Assembly: GCA_046341775.1 (NCBI GenBank)
Contig: JBKDQQ010000178.1
Location: 10,867 to 74,866, forward strand
Source: SXXH01 sp041165735
GTDB lineage: Bacteria > Planctomycetota > UBA1135 > GCA-002686595
Direction: 5' to 3'
DNA: 64,000 nucleotides
Shown: piece after piece, positions 62,501-64,000 of the stretch
How the letters are laid out: each line of letters starts with the position of its first letter
Position numbering within the stretch: the stretch's first letter is position 1
Position numbers and translations under genes: made by a program
The notes under the pieces: model-generated
The model's input: only the letters and a program-made list of their open reading frames with translations
The model's database searches: none
Told to the model about the DNA's origin: nothing

Positions 62501-63115
62501 GGCGAGTTCGTAGGCGACGACGCACAAGGCGAACACGTCGGCTTCGCGCGAACCGCGCTCGCCGCGCGCCTGCTCGGGCGCGAGGTAGGCGAGCGAACCC
62601 GGGCGCGGCTCCGTCGCCGCGTCGTCGCCATCGCGCCGCGCGAAGCCGAGGTCGAGCAGCACCGCCTCGCCATGTTCGTCGAGGCGGATGTTCTCCGGCT
62701 TGAGGTCGCCATGCGTCCAGCCCCTGGCGTGCAAGGCGGCGAGTCCCTCGGCCGCGCGGCGCAGCAAGGCGCGCACGCGCGGCTCGGCCAGCGCCGCGCC
62801 GTCCTCGGCCAGCACCATGCGCAGCGTGGGCCCGCCCATCCAGCGCATGGCGAGCCACCGTCCTTCGTCGCTCGCGCCGGCGGCGTGCACGCGCACCACG
62901 GCCGGATGATCGACTTCCATCCCGGCGCGCGCCTCGCACTCGAAGTTGCGCAAGGCCTGGGCGTCGTGCCGCAAGTGCGGATGCAGCAACTTGACCGCGA
63001 GCAGCGCGCCCGCCGGCGCGCCCGGCAGGTCCTCGAGCGCCTGCGCCTGCCACACGCGACCGCTCGAGCCGCTGCCCACCTCCTTCAGCAGCCGGAAGGG
63101 GAAGTCGGCGGCCAT
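59591..63115 (-). CDS. Kinase-ATPase-TPR fusion protein with altered kinase motifs
   Basis: A 1174-residue protein. The N-terminal kinase-like domain has K42 in LAVKLLHP, HGDLKPEN (135-142) instead of HRDxKxxN, and LDLGFAR instead of DFG. The lysine, both aspartates and the asparagine are kept, so activity is possible. After APEQA, an AAA_16-type ATPase begins near residue 336: Walker A GEAGMGKT (363-370) and a Walker B-like LLVHLDDAHR. The last ~500 residues are helical repeats of TPR type. The order matches bacterial kinase-ATPase-TPR regulators related to MalT/STAND proteins; no DNA-binding domain is seen. The start follows the stop of the upstream gene by two bases, so coupling is likely. 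Confidence 0.82.
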   Translation of the reverse strand: MAADFPFRLLKEVGSGSSGRVWQAQALEDLPGAPAGALLAVKLLHPHLRHDAQALRNFECEARAGMEVDHPAVVRVHAAGASDEGRWLAMRWMGGPTLRMVLAEDGAALAEPRVRALLRRAAEGLAALHARGWTHGDLKPENIRLDEHGEAVLLDLGFARRDGDDAATEPRPGSLAYLAPEQARGERGSREADVFALCVVAYELATGSHPFLRAAQGAQAAGRGGESALFDSLGSSGAVARAALEKPSADRVLAAIVAARCPPPSRLAPQLSPFFDRLVADGLAREASRRPSAGELARRLVEGEAGAWWRATVDLASAAGRGAAAEAEGGEKAPLVGREAALERLEEAWSAGTGGLRALFVSGEAGMGKTRLVSEFVARLRERLDAPLCLYARCRDAEDSRAAQPRVRLLERWLRLPSGARPTAREREELERLLPPRATSTLLRLLGGEDAEVGEMSPSVALAQWLSALSREVALLVHLDDAHRAGRDTWEALEAWAREGGGARRALLVACARGEAKERGGWQRLATLAPCQELELAPLSEDDVLLLVKRLFHHGAPRLRLASVLWRRSRGNPGLVVELLRGLVARGEARPHPDGGGLELGVDPDALPLPRSIKQAIEESYRALPTLDRAWLRRLAVVGGRIEPDFLLACFKGTSRAELDELLGRFVKLGWLVVAGARYRFARPALREALYRSLSKEQRERLHGAAADALSEERASLEGAYQRAFHLRCAGRHAELLAELPPLMDALVRHGQPQRVAPLAGFGLEALDQAGASAVADRLKIRLLEAAADATDRLGSREDQRDLLERLSNLEIDSTADPEAAGRVDLLHGRYAVATGQYGLARGLSKNPIVLHSRAGARLESSEALRRLSAVQSHVGRLVEARGLAEEALRQATNDAQRGLALLQLATVGVLEDQLEQALEQTEQALKLLRGDGRWHLPGAVAGAHLVRSRIQKGAGDIARALAAARRALDLARAAGESRLECEALARLGGLLLDIDRPDEAQAMLREALLRAKEIEDPRGTVLATLFLGILLWEADDPAAQRTLEDAAQLASDLGLSRIEQLADALRARIEHAAGRLEAALELSARAVAALERHGAEWNDRVVVVATRAMCLRSAGRTKEADALELSLRRQLERENKALTSPAMRLRHRRRGEALVAAAASPEGPVYPRVRLDE

Positions 63116-63117
63116 CG

Positions 63118-64000
63118 TCAACCGCCGCCCTGCGGCTGCCCTTCGCCGCCGGGCGCGGCGGCTTCGCCGGCCGGCTTGGCGCGCTCGATCGTGCGCGGCA
63201 CGAGCGCCTCCTTGTCGAGCAGCAGCCACAAAGGATGCGTGTCCCAGCGCACGCGCGGCACGTCGAGCGGCGTGCCGGCGGCTTGCGCGGCGGCTTCGCC
63301 GAAGCCGCGGAACTCCTCGGGAATCGGCAGTGGGATCGGAATGCCGCTGGTGCGCAGGTCCTCGAGCGCCACCTCGAGCGCCAGAGTCTTGGCGCCGGCG
63401 TCGATCGAGGCGCGCGCCACGCCCGGCAGCTTGGCCACGAGCTTCTCGAGCTTCTTGGCCTTGGCTTCGTCGAGTCCACCCTCGAGCCGCCATGTGAACG
63501 TGTCGAGCACCAGCTGGCCGATGTCGCCTTGGCCGAAGGGCTCGCCGAGCTTCTTCACGCGGTCGGCGATCGACTTGGCGTCGAGCTTGCCTTGCAGGTG
63601 GAAGAACTCGCTGAAGCCCAGCAGCGTCTCGCACCAGCGCAGGTCGCCGCTGGTGCCGATCAGCCAATCGCGCGGCGTCTGCCCGAGGAAGCCCTGGCCG
63701 CCCATGCGTCGCTGCGGACCCTGGAAGCAGGTCGCCGACAGGGCCTCGGCCTTCCAACCTCCGCGCTCGAGCGCGCGCTCGACATCCTTCGCCTTGGCGG
63801 CGACGGGCGCCTCGACCGCTACGAAGCGGATCTTCGGGCGCGCGGCGCTCGCTTCGGGGCCGTAGGCGATGCGGCAGGCGGCCTTGTCGGTCTTCAACTC
63901 GCCGAAGGCCTTCGTCAAGGCCTCCATCTTCGGTTCGCCCTCGACCGCGTAGAAGTGCAGCACGCTCGTCGGACGCTCCGCGGGGTAGAGGTCGACATCC
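63118..64000 (-). CDS. Uncharacterised protein, 5' part cut by the window edge
   Basis: The reading frame is open from 63118 to the edge with no start needed inside. Visible sequence begins DVDLYPAERPTSVLHFYAVEG and contains FGELKTDKAACRIAYG, a helical middle, and AKKLEKLVAKLPGVARASIDAGAKTLALEVAL. The last of these has the alternating pattern of a ferredoxin-like/HMA-type fold but no CxxC, so metal binding is not supported. The C-terminus is Gly/Pro/Ala rich. A GTG within (63963) could be an internal start, but the upstream residues look coding. It precedes the kinase-ATPase gene by two bases, so the two are likely functionally linked. Function unknown. Confidence 0.6.
   Translation of the reverse strand, partial: DVDLYPAERPTSVLHFYAVEGEPKMEALTKAFGELKTDKAACRIAYGPEASAARPKIRFVAVEAPVAAKAKDVERALERGGWKAEALSATCFQGPQRRMGGQGFLGQTPRDWLIGTSGDLRWCETLLGFSEFFHLQGKLDAKSIADRVKKLGEPFGQGDIGQLVLDTFTWRLEGGLDEAKAKKLEKLVAKLPGVARASIDAGAKTLALEVALEDLRTSGIPIPLPIPEEFRGFGEAAAQAAGTPLDVPRVRWDTHPLWLLLDKEALVPRTIERAKPAGEAAAPGGEGQPQGGG

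Overview
The window is uniformly GC-rich (roughly 70% by eye) and densely coded on both strands, with long antisense open frames shadowing nearly every gene. Gene content points to a planctomycete. Supporting signs are large secreted proteins ending in a Cys-rich 'CPCGN...FGDGLRCAGG...WYRN' domain, several Ser/Thr kinases with long C-terminal helical repeats, an ECF sigma factor beside kinases, and futalosine-pathway menaquinone genes. From memory, the closest match is the high-GC group that includes Saltatorellus, Engelhardtia and Rohdeia; this placement is an inference. No tRNA, rRNA, CRISPR array, prophage or insertion sequence was seen.

Layout. 1-2.2 kb: apaG, an HPP-family membrane protein and topoisomerase VI subunit A. 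2.3-16.3 kb: five large secreted paralogues on the minus strand, built from 4, 3, 3, 2 and 4 copies of a ~130-residue module plus one shared C-terminal domain. Topoisomerase VI subunit B lies between the fourth and fifth. 16.6-25.5 kb: mqnA with a small zinc-ribbon gene, an rRNA-type methyltransferase, an RluA-family pseudouridine synthase, a TM protein with SQDER repeats, an HDOD protein, a secreted helical protein, a DUF429 protein, and the mqnC-mqnE pair. 25.6-30.2 kb: a secreted thioredoxin-fold protein with an in-frame TGA exactly at the first redox cysteine (W-TGA-PPC), a second thioredoxin-fold protein without the redox motif, and glyS. 30.2-43.1 kb: a membrane TPR protein, ECF sigma factor, two related kinases, gamma-glutamyltransferase and a beta-propeller lipoprotein. 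43.5-53.6 kb: an FAD oxidoreductase, a divergent RNase HII-like protein, lgt, pus10, a sortilin/BNR-like propeller lipoprotein, a FabZ-like dehydratase, a Cys/Met PLP enzyme and a membrane protein with Ig-like domains. 53.7-64 kb: a membrane phosphodiesterase, a rhodanese, KptA with a 430-residue Arg/Asp tail, a Kdo/heptose-kinase-like protein, a kinase-ATPase-TPR fusion, and a gene cut by the window edge.

The most notable item is the apparent selenoprotein at 25638-26900: the reading frame is conserved on both sides of the TGA, and a hairpin with SECIS-like spacing follows directly. Second is a set of archaeal/eukaryotic-type genes in one bacterial window (topoisomerase VI A and B, Pus10, KptA). 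Third is the modular secreted family, whose members are each followed by a G+C-rich hairpin and which sits between the two topoisomerase VI genes. Many start codons sit in a CCATG context with no clear Shine-Dalgarno, some with a TANNNT element only 6-20 bases upstream, which suggests very short leaders.
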